From: Poriferisodalis sp965262965
Lineage (GTDB): Bacteria; Actinomycetota; Acidimicrobiia; Acidimicrobiales; Poriferisodalaceae
Reading direction: 5' to 3'
NCBI RefSeq assembly: GCF_965262965.1
Contig: NZ_OZ253573.1
Span: 682,001-746,000, forward strand
DNA length: 64,000 nucleotides
Shown here: piece by piece, positions 63,517 through 64,000 of the stretch
Layout of the letters: each line of letters opens with the position of its first letter
How positions within the stretch are numbered: the first letter of the stretch is position 1
Notes under the pieces: model-generated
What the model was told of the DNA's origin: nothing
The model's database searches: none
Seen by the model: the letters and a program-made list of their open reading frames with translations, nothing else
Position numbers and translations under genes: made by a program

Positions 63517-64000
63517 ATGACCCACCGAGGTGCGGGCAGCCGAACCAATGAAGAAGCGACGCTCGACGCGACGCGCGTGTGGATCGTGGACGGCGCGCCG
63601 CACGCCCCACGCCGGATTCCGCCAGATGAGCCGACGTGCGTGATAGCGGTTGATCGAGGCTTGGTGCACGCGCTTCGGCTCGGCTTGCGTCCTCATGCCG
63701 CAGTAGGCGACTTCGACTCTGTGAGCTCGGTTGTGCTCGCACGTTGTCGCCGGCAGTGGCCCGATGTCATCATCCGCCGGCATCCCGCCGACAAAGCCCA
63801 GAGCGACCTCGATCTGGCGCTGAGCTTTGCGTGGGGGCTCGACCCGATGTCGATAGCGATCGTCAGCGGAGGCGGAGGGCGTCTCGACCATCTCTTGAGT
63901 GGGATCTCGATGCTGGGTCGCCCGCGCTATGCCGCCCTGCCGATCACCGCCTACGTCGGCGACAGCGTCGTGCGCACAGCGACCGTGGGGATGGAATTGC
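63517..64000 (+). CDS. Thiamine pyrophosphokinase, partial (cut by right edge)
   Basis: The first 160 residues of a ThiN/TPK-type protein: VIAVDRGLVHALRLGLRP, AAVGDFDSVSSVVL with the Mg-site aspartates, HPADKAQSDLDLALSFAWG and IVSGGGGRLDHLLSGISML. These are the ATP/thiamine-binding motifs of the family. The N-terminal 25 residues look poorly conserved, so a GTG near 63580 (VWIVDGA) may be the real start. Divergent from the penicillin-binding protein gene. Confidence 0.8.
   Translation, partial: MTHRGAGSRTNEEATLDATRVWIVDGAPHAPRRIPPDEPTCVIAVDRGLVHALRLGLRPHAAVGDFDSVSSVVLARCRRQWPDVIIRRHPADKAQSDLDLALSFAWGLDPMSIAIVSGGGGRLDHLLSGISMLGRPRYAALPITAYVGDSVVRTATVGMEL

Overview
The window is high-GC DNA from an actinobacterium. 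The evidence is a WhiB regulator with four cysteines, a DUF222/HNH (13E12-type) endonuclease gene, an actinobacterial-looking type A RNase P RNA, a C4 zinc-ribbon/histidine-phosphatase cluster, and many CoA-ligase, CoA-transferase and molybdenum-hydroxylase genes. The mix resembles uncultured marine or host-associated Acidimicrobiia, but that placement is inference.

Layout. 1-7.6 kb is catabolic: a molybdenum hydroxylase large subunit cut by the left edge, a tandem class III CoA-transferase, a class II aldolase, a semialdehyde dehydrogenase, a probable 2-oxoglutarate/Fe(II) oxygenase, and an antitoxin gene followed by a truncated toxin. 7.7-28.8 kb is a defence island, mostly on the minus strand. 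Read in transcription order it holds a DUF3883-type SNF2 helicase, a PLD-like protein, a coiled-coil protein with a probable pPIWI-associated nuclease domain, a PHP/ABC-type ATPase (TrlF-like), a DUF1156 DNA methyltransferase, a Swt1-HEPN/DUF499 ATPase, and a small membrane protein overlapping a 40-residue basic peptide. Inserted in it are two copies of a small toxin/antitoxin-like pair, two broken ADP-ribosylglycohydrolase genes, a macro-domain protein, and IS982 and IS3 remnants. 29-31.6 kb has a HhH-GPD repair protein and a broken VWA lipoprotein gene. 31.7-34.6 kb is an IS1380 element with an IS630 element beside it.

34.6-44.7 kb returns to catabolism: an acyl-CoA ligase, a methyltransferase, a second molybdenum hydroxylase large subunit, a beta-keto-acid cleavage enzyme, a ferredoxin, a frameshifted molybdopterin oxidoreductase and an orphan HsdR-N-like nuclease. 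45-51.7 kb has the DUF222/HNH gene, a DHPS-like protein, a thioesterase, an MFS carrier and ilvD. 51.8-56.8 kb is a serine/glycine region: a serB remnant, an ArsC-family gene with an in-frame TGA at its catalytic cysteine and a SECIS-like hairpin (a probable selenoprotein), then gcvT and gcvP. A deleted IS630 copy follows. 57.7-64 kb is core chromosome: whiB, rnpB, a histidine phosphatase, a zinc-ribbon protein, a class A penicillin-binding protein and the start of a thiamine pyrophosphokinase.

Two themes run through the window. All three IS insertions whose ends can be defined sit in CTAG tetranucleotides, and two of these sites are TAG stop codons that the insertion restores. At least seven genes carry frameshifts, stops or deletions, so either the accessory regions are decaying or the assembly has indel errors. 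The selenoprotein candidate and the composite defence operon are the observations most worth following up.
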